The translations under genes and the position numbers were made by a program. The notes under the pieces were generated by a model. It searched no databases. It was not told the DNA's origin and worked only from the letters and a program-made list of their open reading frames with translations. This document shows positions 1-6,629 of a stretch of 14,523 bases of DNA, piece after piece. Where the stretch lies: contig CAYZEO010000022.1 in the NCBI GenBank assembly GCA_964477815.1, forward strand, positions 1 to 14,523, in the 5' to 3' direction. Every line of letters begins with the position of its first letter. The stretch's first letter is position 1. Source of the stretch: DAOVGZ01 sp964477815 (GTDB lineage: Bacteria; Babelota; Babeliae; Babelales; Vermiphilaceae).

Positions 1-41
1 CTCATAGGTTTGTGGTTTTTAGATGAGTCTAACTGAGAAAT

Positions 42-84
42 GAAAAAAAAGAAGACAGACCGAGTATATTACACGATCTGTCTT
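42..84 (-). terminator. Intrinsic terminator after the first small secreted-protein gene
   Basis: Read on the minus strand, AAGACAGATCG (84 to 74) pairs with CGGTCTGTCTT (62 to 52) through one G-U wobble, with an 11-base loop. The stem is followed by C and a run of eight T (50 to about 43). It lies 25 bases beyond the stop codon of the gene at 109-561. Stem plus U-tract is a textbook rho-independent terminator and marks the end of the three-gene minus-strand set. Confidence 0.8.
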
Positions 85-108
85 TCTGAATTTTTTGTGT
101 GTTGCTTT

Positions 109-561
109 TTATCTTGCGTATGATTTCATTTTAAGTTCGTGTTTTCCATAGAATCTAATAGAGTGATTTTTTGTTCCAAATGGTTTCTTAATCACAGTTT
201 TTTCTCCTTTTTTTGTGAAAGTCACCATGAACCCGAAGCCTCTCAGTCGTCTAACCATTTTTGTTTCTTTTGGCTTAATTTTTTTTGTTGCGATGTCAGT
301 TTTGATAGTCAAAGTAAATGGGGAGTCGTTTCTCATTTTCCATACTCGTTGTCCCATGCTGTCTAGCCATTTGGAGCGTTTCTTGGGAGCGCCGAATATC
401 ATTTGACGAAGTCGTTCGTACCAGGGCAGTTTATAATCGGTTTTTTTAGATGTTCTTTTTCTTCTCAATGAATTTTTTTTTCTTGCGGCACTAAGATTTA
501 TGGCCATAGAGCCAGAAAGTCCAAAAGCAAGTAGTACTGCAAGTGTGGTTGTTTTTTTCAT
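109..561 (-). CDS. Small basic exported protein, third member of a tandem paralogous trio
   Basis: This 150-residue protein belongs to no family I recognise. Residues 1-20 form a clear Sec signal peptide (Lys-Lys, then a hydrophobic core, cleavage probably after SMA). The mature protein is very rich in Lys and Arg. Residues around 45-55 carry a PWYERLR motif, followed by a WLDS motif, an RNDS motif and a C-terminal part rich in alternating hydrophobic and basic residues, probably beta strands, ending in KMKSYAR. The same blocks recur in the same order in the two genes just upstream (649-1170 and 1222-1746), so these are tandem duplicates. The ATG at 561 is preceded by AAGGA at good spacing. 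A hairpin separates it from the gene upstream. Export is well supported; an effector or envelope role is only a guess. Confidence 0.8.
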   Translation of the reverse strand: MKKTTTLAVLLAFGLSGSMAINLSAARKKNSLRRKRTSKKTDYKLPWYERLRQMIFGAPKKRSKWLDSMGQRVWKMRNDSPFTLTIKTDIATKKIKPKETKMVRRLRGFGFMVTFTKKGEKTVIKKPFGTKNHSIRFYGKHELKMKSYAR

Positions 562-580
562 TTATATTCCTTGTCAGATA

Positions 581-618
581 AAGAAGGCTGATCGATTATT
601 TTTTCGACCAGCCTTCTT
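581..618. terminator. Strong intergenic hairpin between two paralogous secreted-protein genes
   Basis: Bases 581-595 and 604-618 form a 15-bp stem with a single A-C mismatch (a G-U wobble in the minus-strand RNA) around an 8-base T-rich loop. On the plus strand it is followed by ATTTTTAAA; on the minus strand, where the neighbouring genes lie, only by TTTATC, a poor U-tract. It sits between the stop of the gene at 649-1170 and the ribosome site of the gene at 109-561. It could terminate partially, separate expression of the two genes or stabilise the upstream message. Its role as a terminator in the gene direction is uncertain. Confidence 0.55.
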
Positions 619-648
619 ATTTTTAAATCCGGACTGTTTTTTGCTGGT

Positions 649-1170
649 TTATTCGATATACGATCTCATTTTTAATCGTCTACGACCATGGAATGTAACA
701 ACGTGATTGCTTGTTTCAAATGTTTTTCTCTGGCCATCATCTGTTCGTGCAGTAAAGACAAAACTCTTGTTTCGTGGAAGGGTTTTGCTCTCGCCTGGCT
801 CAAGAGTTATAGTTCCGTCATCACTTCGAACCGTTACGACAAAGTCTGAGTCGTTCCTCATTCTCCAGTGCATACGGTCCATGCTATCTTCCCAGCTATA
901 TTTTTCAGTTGATGGATAACCAAGATAATAGCCTAAGCCCCAGTACGGTCTTCTGTACCAAGGTCTGTAGTGTCTACGTCGCCAGTATCCTCTTCGGTAT
1001 GGTCGTCGTCCTCTTCCAACTCCGACCGAAACACCAAATCCTATGCGACCTCGTCCTCGTCCTCGTCCTCCTCTTCGACGTCTTGCGTTGAGGCCTATAG
1101 ATAGCGCGCCAGCAGCTCCGATAACAAAAATTGTTGTCAGAATGGCCATTCTTTTTTTCATTTTATTCAT
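649..1170 (-). CDS. Exported Arg/Gly-rich protein, middle member of the tandem trio
   Basis: This 173-residue protein has an N-terminal signal peptide (residues 1-29, cleavage probably near GLNA). Residues 30-42 are an almost pure Arg/Gly run and residues 52-85 are dense in Arg, Tyr, Trp and Gly, resembling RGG-type low-complexity sequence. From about residue 92 it has the block shared with its neighbours: WEDS, then HWRMRNDS, a TVRSDDG stretch, an EPGESKT turn and a beta-rich tail ending KMRSYIE. The RPWYRRP motif matches the PWY motif of both paralogs. AAGGA lies 7 bases before the ATG at 1170; a second Met at codon 4 is possible. No family is recognised. RGG-like regions often bind RNA or anionic surfaces, but that is an inference here and no activity can be assigned. 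Confidence 0.8.
   Translation of the reverse strand: MNKMKKRMAILTTIFVIGAAGALSIGLNARRRRGGRGRGRGRIGFGVSVGVGRGRRPYRRGYWRRRHYRPWYRRPYWGLGYYLGYPSTEKYSWEDSMDRMHWRMRNDSDFVVTVRSDDGTITLEPGESKTLPRNKSFVFTARTDDGQRKTFETSNHVVTFHGRRRLKMRSYIE
1049..1073. repeat. Short tandem hexamer repeat inside the Arg/Gly-rich gene
   Basis: The plus strand reads as about three to four copies of the hexamer CCTCGT. On the coding (minus) strand these give alternating Gly and Arg codons. In-frame gain or loss of a hexamer would change the length of the RG run without a frameshift, so this is a plausible length-variable site. Confidence 0.6.
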
Positions 1171-1221
1171 TTTCTTTTCCTTTATTTTTCATAATTGCTT
1201 ATTTTGATGCACAAAGATTAT

Positions 1222-1746
1222 TTATTTGCGAGGAGCAAGTTCAATTTCACGTTTTGGAGGATTCCAGCTGGTGTACACAAGATATACGTCAACAAAGTGC
1301 TCTCGATTTTCTTTTGTGTTGATTTTGTCCTTAAAGGTTTCTTTTTTCGTTCGACCGCTTGGTGTTTTTGTTTTGCGGTCTATTTTTACTACCAGATTCC
1401 ATTTCTCGCCTCTATACACTTTCTCTTTTTTGCCTGGTGGAATTATAACGGCCATGTGGATATCACTGTTTACCGTGATCATGTTATTTGTTTTGTTTCT
1501 TACGGTCCAATAGCCCTTGCCTCGAGTATCTTGCCAGTTAAATTTTGTTTTTGTTTGGATACCAAGATTTCTTGCCATTCTTTTGTACCATGGCACCTTG
1601 GTTTCTCGGCGCTTAATTTTTTCAATCCATGTTGGTGTAATAACGCCTGGGCTAGCAGAAGTTTTAGTTTGAGATTCTCCAAAAAGTGGAAGAGCGGCAA
1701 TTATTGCCAAGCCTGAGGCGATTCCTAAAATAAGTTTTCTCTTCAT
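1222..1746 (-). CDS. Small basic exported protein, first member of the tandem trio
   Basis: I place the start at the ATG at 1746, giving 174 residues. It begins MKRK followed by a hydrophobic signal sequence of about 20 residues ending near PLFGES, and a GAAAGGG ribosome site sits just before it. A longer frame to 1806 would put 20 atypical residues before the signal peptide and run into the promoter. The mature protein shares blocks with the two downstream genes: VPWYKRM, then FNWQDT, a YWTVRN block, a TVNSDI stretch, a PPGKKEK turn and a long basic tail of likely beta strands. It is the most divergent of the three and has an extended C-terminus. The genes are spaced 51 and 87 bases apart and may be transcribed together from the promoter near 1790. 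Its function is unknown. Confidence 0.78.
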   Translation of the reverse strand: MKRKLILGIASGLAIIAALPLFGESQTKTSASPGVITPTWIEKIKRRETKVPWYKRMARNLGIQTKTKFNWQDTRGKGYWTVRNKTNNMITVNSDIHMAVIIPPGKKEKVYRGEKWNLVVKIDRKTKTPSGRTKKETFKDKINTKENREHFVDVYLVYTSWNPPKREIELAPRK

Positions 1747-1786
1747 AAAAACCCTTTCTTTTAGTTCATTTGATCTAAAAGGCAAA

Positions 1787-1792
1787 ATTATA
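1787..1792 (-). promoter_or_regulatory. Probable -10 box for the secreted trio
   Basis: A perfect TATAAT lies on the minus strand about 40 bases before the start at 1746. No good -35 hexamer is seen at 16-18 bases upstream. The sequence AGGCAGCAT at 1806-1814, just upstream, also occurs near the -10 box of the gene at 3948-4505 and may be regulatory. Confidence 0.4.
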
Positions 1793-1917
1793 ACGTATAG
1801 ACACAATGCTGCCTCTTATTAAAGAATAGCAATTTTTTTTGTGGCAAAACAATAAAAAAAGGGCTTTTTTAGGGGTTTTTGAGTAATATGTTCAGTTGGA
1901 GGGGAGTAAGAAGTAGG

Positions 1918-2442
1918 TTATTTTTGAGCTAAAACGCTTAATATTTTGGCGCCAAATTCCTGAGCTGCGCTGGGGCCGGTTGCAGTTACGATGTTTCCAT
2001 CGACTACGACGTCCTTTCGAATGAAATGGGATCCTGATTGTTCTAGAATATCGGCCAGCTTGTTGTCGCTATTCCAGCCTGTTACCTTTTTGCCCATAAT
2101 AACGCCGCTTTTGGCCAAAATTCTGACCGTGGCGCAGATAGCGCCGAACGGTTTATTCGCCTCAGCGGCTTTTTTAAGCAAGTTGTAGCTGGTTTTATTG
2201 TCCAGGTGGTCCATTGAGCCTGGTCCGCCGATAAAAAAGAGTGCGTCAAAATCTTTGACAGATACCTGATCTAGCGATATGTCCACTTCGGTTGTTGTTC
2301 CATCAGAAGCTGTTGCTGTTCCTGCTTTGTCGCTGGCGGTGATAACCGTTAATCCGCTGTGGTCTAATATTTTTTTGGGGACCGAATATTCGATTGGTTG
2401 ATAGCCTTCGCTCGCGATGACGAGCATAACTTTATCTGACAT
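1918..2442 (-). CDS. DJ-1/PfpI (ThiJ) family protein
   Basis: At 174 residues this is a single-domain member of the class I glutamine amidotransferase-like DJ-1/PfpI superfamily. Visible signatures are the N-terminal strand VMLVIASEGYQPIEY with Glu18 at the position of the conserved acidic partner, the FFIGGPG turn (69-75), the nucleophile elbow GAICATVRILA with Cys103, and the C-terminal GPSAAQEFG motif. The residue after the cysteine is Ala, as in human DJ-1, not the His of PfpI-type proteases, so proteolysis is unlikely. Roles known in the family include methylglyoxal or glyoxal detoxification, chaperone activity and redox sensing; the sequence does not decide among them. No signal peptide is present, so it is cytosolic. 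GAGAGGAAG precedes the ATG, only 25 bases after the stop of the ComEC-like gene, so the two are probably cotranscribed. Confidence 0.88.
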   Translation of the reverse strand: MSDKVMLVIASEGYQPIEYSVPKKILDHSGLTVITASDKAGTATASDGTTTEVDISLDQVSVKDFDALFFIGGPGSMDHLDNKTSYNLLKKAAEANKPFGAICATVRILAKSGVIMGKKVTGWNSDNKLADILEQSGSHFIRKDVVVDGNIVTATGPSAAQEFGAKILSVLAQK

Positions 2443-2467
2443 TGTGCTTCCTCTCGTTACACAACTG

Positions 2468-3481
2468 TTAATTTTGGCTCATTTTTTGAGCCTTATTTTT
2501 ATATTTTGCAGAGTAGAAGGTAAACGTCTGGTTGTCAATCTGGCCGCTAATTCGTACTGCTGGGTAAGTTGCTTCTTGATACGAAAGCTGCTGTTCAACG
2601 GGCTCAATAGTCAGTTTTGCTGTTTCAGATAGATGGACTGTTCGTTTCCATCTGCCGATTTCTGTAATTCGTGTGCCCTGTTTTTTTGCTGCGCGCTTCA
2701 TGAAGAAAAAGCTTCTCCATCCGTTTTTGTTTAGTTTGCCTTTCCAACGAATAAGGTAAATGTTTTTTATTTTCGTGCTGTTGCAGAGTTTTTCCACTGC
2801 GTTAAATATTCGTATGCCCGGTTGCAGCAAAATTAGATGGTCAATTCTGTTACTTCCTCCTTTTTGAATAATTTCTGGAACAAGTGTGTAATTGACCCAC
2901 GAAGAAGCGGACACTTTTCTGCCTATAACTCCAGGATCAATTACTGTAGTTGTTCCTTTTGTATGAATCAAAGTTATGCTTCCATTGTTGCACGGAATCT
3001 GTTTTATCAAAGTCTCGGTTTTATTGATCAGTTTTAAGTAGATACAGGCGGATACAAGCAAAAAAAAGAGCAAGATGATGCTGCGGCCTAGGCTGTTGGT
3101 TCGTTTGTTATAAATGATTCCAAATGTAAGTAGCGGAAGGGCGATCAAAAACAGTTTCGGGGGCTTACTAAAACCGATCAATGCAGTTGCTCCATTACCG
3201 ATTGAAAGTATAGAAAACCAGGCTAATGTTACTTTTTCTAAACAGTAAATGAGCCACTCGTTTGGTATATGGATAATTTCGAAGAAAAAAACAAGAGACG
3301 AAAGAAGCAAAAAAAGTACCAAAACAGGGAAAAAAATAAGGTTGCCCAGAGGTGAAAGAAGCGAGATTGGTAGTCCCCAGCTGAGTAGAATCGGGAGAGA
3401 GATTGTGGTAATGAAAAGCTGGACTTGAATAAATCGTAAAAACCAGCGTTGAATCTTGGTGATTTTCATAATGAGAGTCAT
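2468..3481 (-). CDS. Reduced ComEC/Rec2-like membrane protein with a degenerate metallo-beta-lactamase domain
   Basis: This 337-residue protein resembles the C-terminal half of ComEC, the inner-membrane channel for transformation DNA. Residues 20-100 match the end of the Competence domain (GLPISLLSPLGNLIFFP, like the family's 'spl.Nl...P' motif). A further hydrophobic segment lies at 133-150. Residues 165-225 follow the start of the ComEC metallo-beta-lactamase-like domain: a strand SITLIHTKGTTTVIDPG, then IDHLILL. However, the usual GQGD and THxHxDH metal motifs are replaced (PCNNGS and LQPGIRIF). The family is usually about 700-800 residues; here the OB domain and most membrane segments are absent. 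The ATG at 3481 has no clear ribosome site and abuts a palindromic repeat; codon 5 (3469) is another possible start. It may be a decayed gene, a split ComEC or a repurposed membrane protein. Confidence 0.62.
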   Translation of the reverse strand: MTLIMKITKIQRWFLRFIQVQLFITTISLPILLSWGLPISLLSPLGNLIFFPVLVLFLLLSSLVFFFEIIHIPNEWLIYCLEKVTLAWFSILSIGNGATALIGFSKPPKLFLIALPLLTFGIIYNKRTNSLGRSIILLFFLLVSACIYLKLINKTETLIKQIPCNNGSITLIHTKGTTTVIDPGVIGRKVSASSWVNYTLVPEIIQKGGSNRIDHLILLQPGIRIFNAVEKLCNSTKIKNIYLIRWKGKLNKNGWRSFFFMKRAAKKQGTRITEIGRWKRTVHLSETAKLTIEPVEQQLSYQEATYPAVRISGQIDNQTFTFYSAKYKNKAQKMSQN

Positions 3482-3489
3482 TTGCTTTT

Positions 3490-3603
3490 ATGGTTTGATA
3501 CACTCTCAGTTTCACTTCGAGTACTCAAAAAGAAAATGCCCTTCCACCGTTCGTGGTGAGTGCGTTTCGTAGTCGTTAGGCGAAGAAGCGTGTATCGAAC
3601 CAT
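3490..3603. repeat. Palindromic repeat element, short copy
   Basis: Inverted arms ATGGTTTGATACAC (3490-3503) and GTGTATCGAACCAT (3590-3603) match at 13 of 14 positions and flank about 86 bases. Inside is CGTTCGTGGTGAGTG (3548-3562), whose exact reverse complement occurs in the second element at 11149-11163. The arms also match those of that element. No open frame of interest lies within. It resembles a miniature inverted-repeat element or a dispersed palindromic repeat and abuts the start of the ComEC-like gene. Confidence 0.75.
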
Positions 3604-3704
3604 GCAAAACCTGTGAAATCCTTTTAAAGCACTGTTTCCCATATTGAATGTAGGCTTTTAATATATCTCAACCCGCACCTGCTGTCACGCATATAGTTTT
3701 TCCG

Positions 3705-3734
3705 TTGAGTTTTCAGTTCTAAATGGATTATTAT
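3705..3734 (+). promoter_or_regulatory. Likely sigma70-type promoter of the 56-codon gene
   Basis: TTGAGT (3705-3710) and TATTAT (3729-3734) are separated by 18 bases, matching 4 of 6 and 5 of 6 consensus positions. The -10 box lies about 40 bases before the ATG at 3774, leaving a short leader that contains the ribosome site. The stretch 3604-3704 between the repeat element and this promoter shows no other feature. Confidence 0.5.
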
Positions 3735-3773
3735 TGAAAGAGGATACATTGCGTAGATTTAGGGAGAAATAGT

Positions 3774-3944
3774 ATGAAAAAGATGAAAAAAAAATCCAAA
3801 GTTAAAAATGCCTGGAAAAAATTAATGGATTCGACACAAAAAAAACTATCCCGTGGTGCGAGTAGCATTAACAAAATAATATCGTGGGCCCGGTCTGATA
3901 ACTGGCGTCGAAAACAGAGGGTGCGCAAAAAAGGACGTAAATAA
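3774..3944 (+). CDS. Very basic 56-residue cytosolic peptide
   Basis: A short open frame starts at ATG 3774 with AGGGAG seven bases upstream and ends at TAA 3944. The 56-residue product starts MKKMKKKSK and ends QRVRKKGRK, with over a third of residues Lys or Arg, three Trp and almost no acidic residues (two Asp). It has no signal peptide or membrane segment. A plausible promoter lies upstream. Such composition fits a nucleic-acid-binding or ribosome-associated peptide, or an antimicrobial-like peptide, but I recognise no family. It stands alone on the plus strand and its stop is three bases from the end of the convergent gene at 3948-4505. Good ribosome site, promoter and clean use of the space argue it is real; comparative evidence is lacking. 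Confidence 0.65.
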   Translation: MKKMKKKSKVKNAWKKLMDSTQKKLSRGASSINKIISWARSDNWRRKQRVRKKGRK

Positions 3945-3947
3945 AAT

Positions 3948-4505
3948 TTAAATATCGTAGTCTTGCCTGCTGAAGTTTTTTCTAGAGTTCATTCTTGATG
4001 CTTTGAATCTTTTTACTGATGTCTGCGATGTATGCCAGCCGAATATTGTCGACCAATCGCAATTCTGATACAAAGGATCTTGTTTGTAGTTTAATTTGAG
4101 AGGCTTGCGATTGTATAATTTTTTTTGAATTTTTGTGAGTGGTTTTCGTAACTTATTTGAGCTAGCGAACAATGTTCTTTTTATTCGTGGATATTGCTGC
4201 ATTCTTTTTCCCAAAGTACAAATATTTCGACAAGACCATTTGTTGAATTTTTTCACGTATTGGGAAGCAAGTCGAGGCTTGAATATAATAAGGCCCAAGA
4301 GGCCCACCGTTTTGAGGCCTTTATAGCCAAAATAACTATATTTAAGACACTTTTTTATAACAGGCCTGCTTATTATTATTGAGCGACTTATTGGCGGAGT
4401 TCTTCGTGTAAATAATCTAGTCAAAACAGGTTCGCCGTAACAGCCGAGTGACAACGTAGCCAAGACGGATAAAAATAACGATTTAATGCTTTTGTGTGCC
4501 TTCAT
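3948..4505 (-). CDS. Basic exported protein of unknown function
   Basis: The start is placed at ATG 4505 (185 residues) because GGAGG lies at 8-12 bases upstream; the longer frame's ATG at 4520 overlaps that ribosome site. The N-terminus (MKAHKSIKS, then a hydrophobic run ending SLGCYG) is a Sec signal peptide. The Cys could suggest a lipoprotein, but the residues before it do not fit the usual lipobox well. The mature part is rich in Arg, Lys, Ser and Tyr, has a second moderately hydrophobic stretch around residues 62-76 (KGLKTVGLLGLIIF) and several Cys. No known domain is seen. It converges with the 56-codon basic gene and is separated from priA by 132 bases. Like its neighbours it is a small, exported, cationic protein. 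Confidence 0.72.
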   Translation of the reverse strand: MKAHKSIKSLFLSVLATLSLGCYGEPVLTRLFTRRTPPISRSIIISRPVIKKCLKYSYFGYKGLKTVGLLGLIIFKPRLASQYVKKFNKWSCRNICTLGKRMQQYPRIKRTLFASSNKLRKPLTKIQKKLYNRKPLKLNYKQDPLYQNCDWSTIFGWHTSQTSVKRFKASRMNSRKNFSRQDYDI

Positions 4506-4581
4506 TGATATAACCTCCATAACCTTTTTTTAGTTTTTCATTTTTTTATTACTATTAAAGGCGCTATATTCCATGCTGCCT

Positions 4582-4587
4582 ATTATA
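4582..4587 (-). promoter_or_regulatory. Probable -10 box for the gene at 3948-4505
   Basis: A perfect TATAAT on the minus strand is immediately followed by AGGCAGCAT (4573-4581), the 9-mer also found before the secreted trio. The leader would be about 70 bases. No clear -35 hexamer is present at standard spacing. Confidence 0.35.
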
Positions 4588-4637
4588 ATTATTACAAATA
4601 CTAAGGTTTTCTCAACGGGTATGCGAAAAGCCCCTCT

Positions 4638-6629
4638 CTATGCTTGATGAGGAGTAAATAGGGTTTTAATATGCCCTCTGAGTCGCCCTAAAGCTCGAAT
4701 GAGTGTTTTAATAGCCTTTGGGGAGTTGCTTTTTAGGTATATTTTTCGGATGTATGTTCGTTTAATTTTTGATACAGGTGGTTCGGATGGTCCCATAATC
4801 TGGACAGATAGATTCATTTTTTGGTTGATGGAGAGCAAATATTCCACTAATTGATTAGCTTCTGCCTCCGCAGCTTCTTGGTTTGTATGCCTGATTTCCA
4901 GTTGTGCCAGCCTGCCATATGGGGGGTATCCCAGCTGTTTTCTTGTCTTGAGTTCGCTGGCATAAAATTGTAGATAATCGATTTCATTCAAATATTTAAG
5001 CACGGGGTGATTGTCCATCGCTTGCACAATCACGGTACTTTGTTCACTTTGCCTGCCTGCTCGTCCCGCGACTTGAAGGAGTTGCTGTAAGGTTGTTTCT
5101 GTTGCGTTGTAGGTTGGAAAATGGAGATTGAGATCCGCCCACAAAATGCCAACCAGCGTAACGCCTGGAAAGTGATATCCTTTTGTTATTGTTTGTGTGC
5201 CAACTAAAATATCAAGTTTTTTTTCTTTAAATGCTGCAACAGTTTCGTGCCAAAGCTTTTTTTTGCGTGTTGTGTCAAGGTCTGCTCGGCCGATGCGGGC
5301 AAAAGGAAACAGTTTTTCCAAAATGGAGACAACTTGCTGCGTGCCGATTCCTTTTTTGATGAATGTTGTTTTTTTTGTTGTTTTGCAAGTTGAGCACTTG
5401 TCAGGAAGGGTTTGTGAGTGTTTGCAATAGTGGCACGTTAATTGGTCATTGTTGTGTAGTGTTAAGCTGACGCTACAGTTTGGACATTCGAAAATAAATC
5501 CACAATCTTTACACTGAACAAAAAAACTAAAACCTCGTCGGTTTAAGAAGATTATTACCTGTTCCTGTTTGGAAAGACGATCTTGAATGCTATTTTCCAG
5601 TTTTTGACTGATCCAAAAATTGCGTCTGAATTTTTTATCGGTTAAAAAGACGGTTTTTATTTTTGGAAACGCTCCTGCAAATCTTTTTTTGAGCTGAAAA
5701 AAATGCCAGCCATGTTTTTTTATATTGTACAACGAGCTGATAGATGGGGTTGCGGATCCAAGAACAATTGGAATTTCGGCCGTATGTGCACGAAGAATTG
5801 CTGCTTCTTTAGAGTTGATATGCGGATGTTTTTTTTCTTGATAACCAACTTCATGTTCCTCGTCGACAACAATTAACCCTAGGTTGGGAATCGGTAACAA
5901 GATAGGCAGGTGTACGCCAATCACTAAAAGAGGTTGCTTGGCAAGCAGTGCTTTCCACAGACGTTTTTTATCGCGTGCCGTTGACACAGAATGAAATCCA
6001 AAGATGGTTATATTTTTGGGCAGTTGTGCGCGCATTATGTTTTCAAATTGAAGTGCAAGAGTTACTTCTGGAAGTAAAAGCAGCGCAGATTTATTATTTT
6101 TTATTGTTTCAACGATCATCGCCTTGTAACATTCCGTTTTGCCGGATCCGGTGACGCCATGCAAAATAGTTGGTGTGTATTGGAGTTTTTTGATTTTTGG
6201 AAGAATAAAATCAACAACTTGTTGTTGTTCATTTGTGAGTATTATTTCGTAACATTTTTCTCTGTCCGATGTAGTACTTTTTGAGAGGGAGGATCTGTTT
6301 TGTATTGCTTTTTTTTCGTCAGCAATAAATTTTCTCATTCGCTTGAAAAAATGGAGAGGGTCAAGTTGGTGATGGTCTGCAAGTTTTTTTATAAATGTTT
6401 GGTAGTGTGGGTCGAGCGGAAATGGTTCAAGCGCAAGAGCTGGGCGAATATCAAACTTGTTACCAGCAGGTTTTTGTTTGTATTGTTCAAGAATAAGAGC
6501 GTGCTCTGTCCGTTTTTGAATTGGAACATGAACAACGCGCCCGACAAGATCGGCTTTTGGCCAATTGTCGGGCACAGAGTACAAAAGTGGTTTTGGGAAC
6601 CCTTTTAAAAGTCGTACTTGGATGAACAT
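4638..6629 (-). CDS. priA: Primosomal protein N' (replication restart helicase PriA)
   Basis: PriA is a superfamily 2 DNA helicase that recognises stalled forks and reloads the replisome. This copy has 663 residues (E. coli 732). Residues 1-100 are the 3'-DNA-binding domain. Walker A GVTGSGKT is at 158-165, DEEH at 256-259, GSATPS at 291-296, eight zinc-binding cysteines at 373, 376, 382, 385, 399, 402, 412 and 415, GTQTITKGYHFPGV at 477-490 and QVAGRAGR at 519-526. The usual GTRSA helicase motif is replaced by GVHLP (238-242). The ATG directly follows the TAA of the gene at 6630-7172 with no ribosome site of its own, so translation is probably coupled to that gene. No hairpin terminator is seen downstream. 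Confidence 0.97.
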   Translation of the reverse strand: MFIQVRLLKGFPKPLLYSVPDNWPKADLVGRVVHVPIQKRTEHALILEQYKQKPAGNKFDIRPALALEPFPLDPHYQTFIKKLADHHQLDPLHFFKRMRKFIADEKKAIQNRSSLSKSTTSDREKCYEIILTNEQQQVVDFILPKIKKLQYTPTILHGVTGSGKTECYKAMIVETIKNNKSALLLLPEVTLALQFENIMRAQLPKNITIFGFHSVSTARDKKRLWKALLAKQPLLVIGVHLPILLPIPNLGLIVVDEEHEVGYQEKKHPHINSKEAAILRAHTAEIPIVLGSATPSISSLYNIKKHGWHFFQLKKRFAGAFPKIKTVFLTDKKFRRNFWISQKLENSIQDRLSKQEQVIIFLNRRGFSFFVQCKDCGFIFECPNCSVSLTLHNNDQLTCHYCKHSQTLPDKCSTCKTTKKTTFIKKGIGTQQVVSILEKLFPFARIGRADLDTTRKKKLWHETVAAFKEKKLDILVGTQTITKGYHFPGVTLVGILWADLNLHFPTYNATETTLQQLLQVAGRAGRQSEQSTVIVQAMDNHPVLKYLNEIDYLQFYASELKTRKQLGYPPYGRLAQLEIRHTNQEAAEAEANQLVEYLLSINQKMNLSVQIMGPSEPPVSKIKRTYIRKIYLKSNSPKAIKTLIRALGRLRGHIKTLFTPHQA

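Noticed and set aside
1195..1716. Long plus-strand open frame of 173 codons opposite the first trio gene
   Set aside because: It is antisense to a gene with signal peptide, ribosome site and paralogs; its product is Phe/Cys-rich as expected from reading a Lys-rich gene backwards.
1854..1871. A-run/T-run around GGGC as a terminator of the DJ-1 gene
   Set aside because: The stem would be A-T pairs only with a GC-rich loop, too weak to call a terminator.
2476..2492. Perfect hairpin GGCTCA/TGAGCC followed by TTATTTTT on the plus strand
   Set aside because: It looks like a plus-strand terminator but there is no plus-strand gene before it, and it lies inside the 3' end of the ComEC-like coding region; in the gene direction it has no U-tract.
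3195..3515. Minus-strand open frame of 106 codons overlapping the ComEC-like gene
   Set aside because: It is in another frame of a gene whose own frame shows family motifs and membrane segments; no ribosome site.
3604..3704. Possible RNA gene between the palindromic element and the 56-codon gene
   Set aside because: No tRNA cloverleaf or other RNA structure was recognised; no tRNA, rRNA or CRISPR array was seen anywhere in the window.
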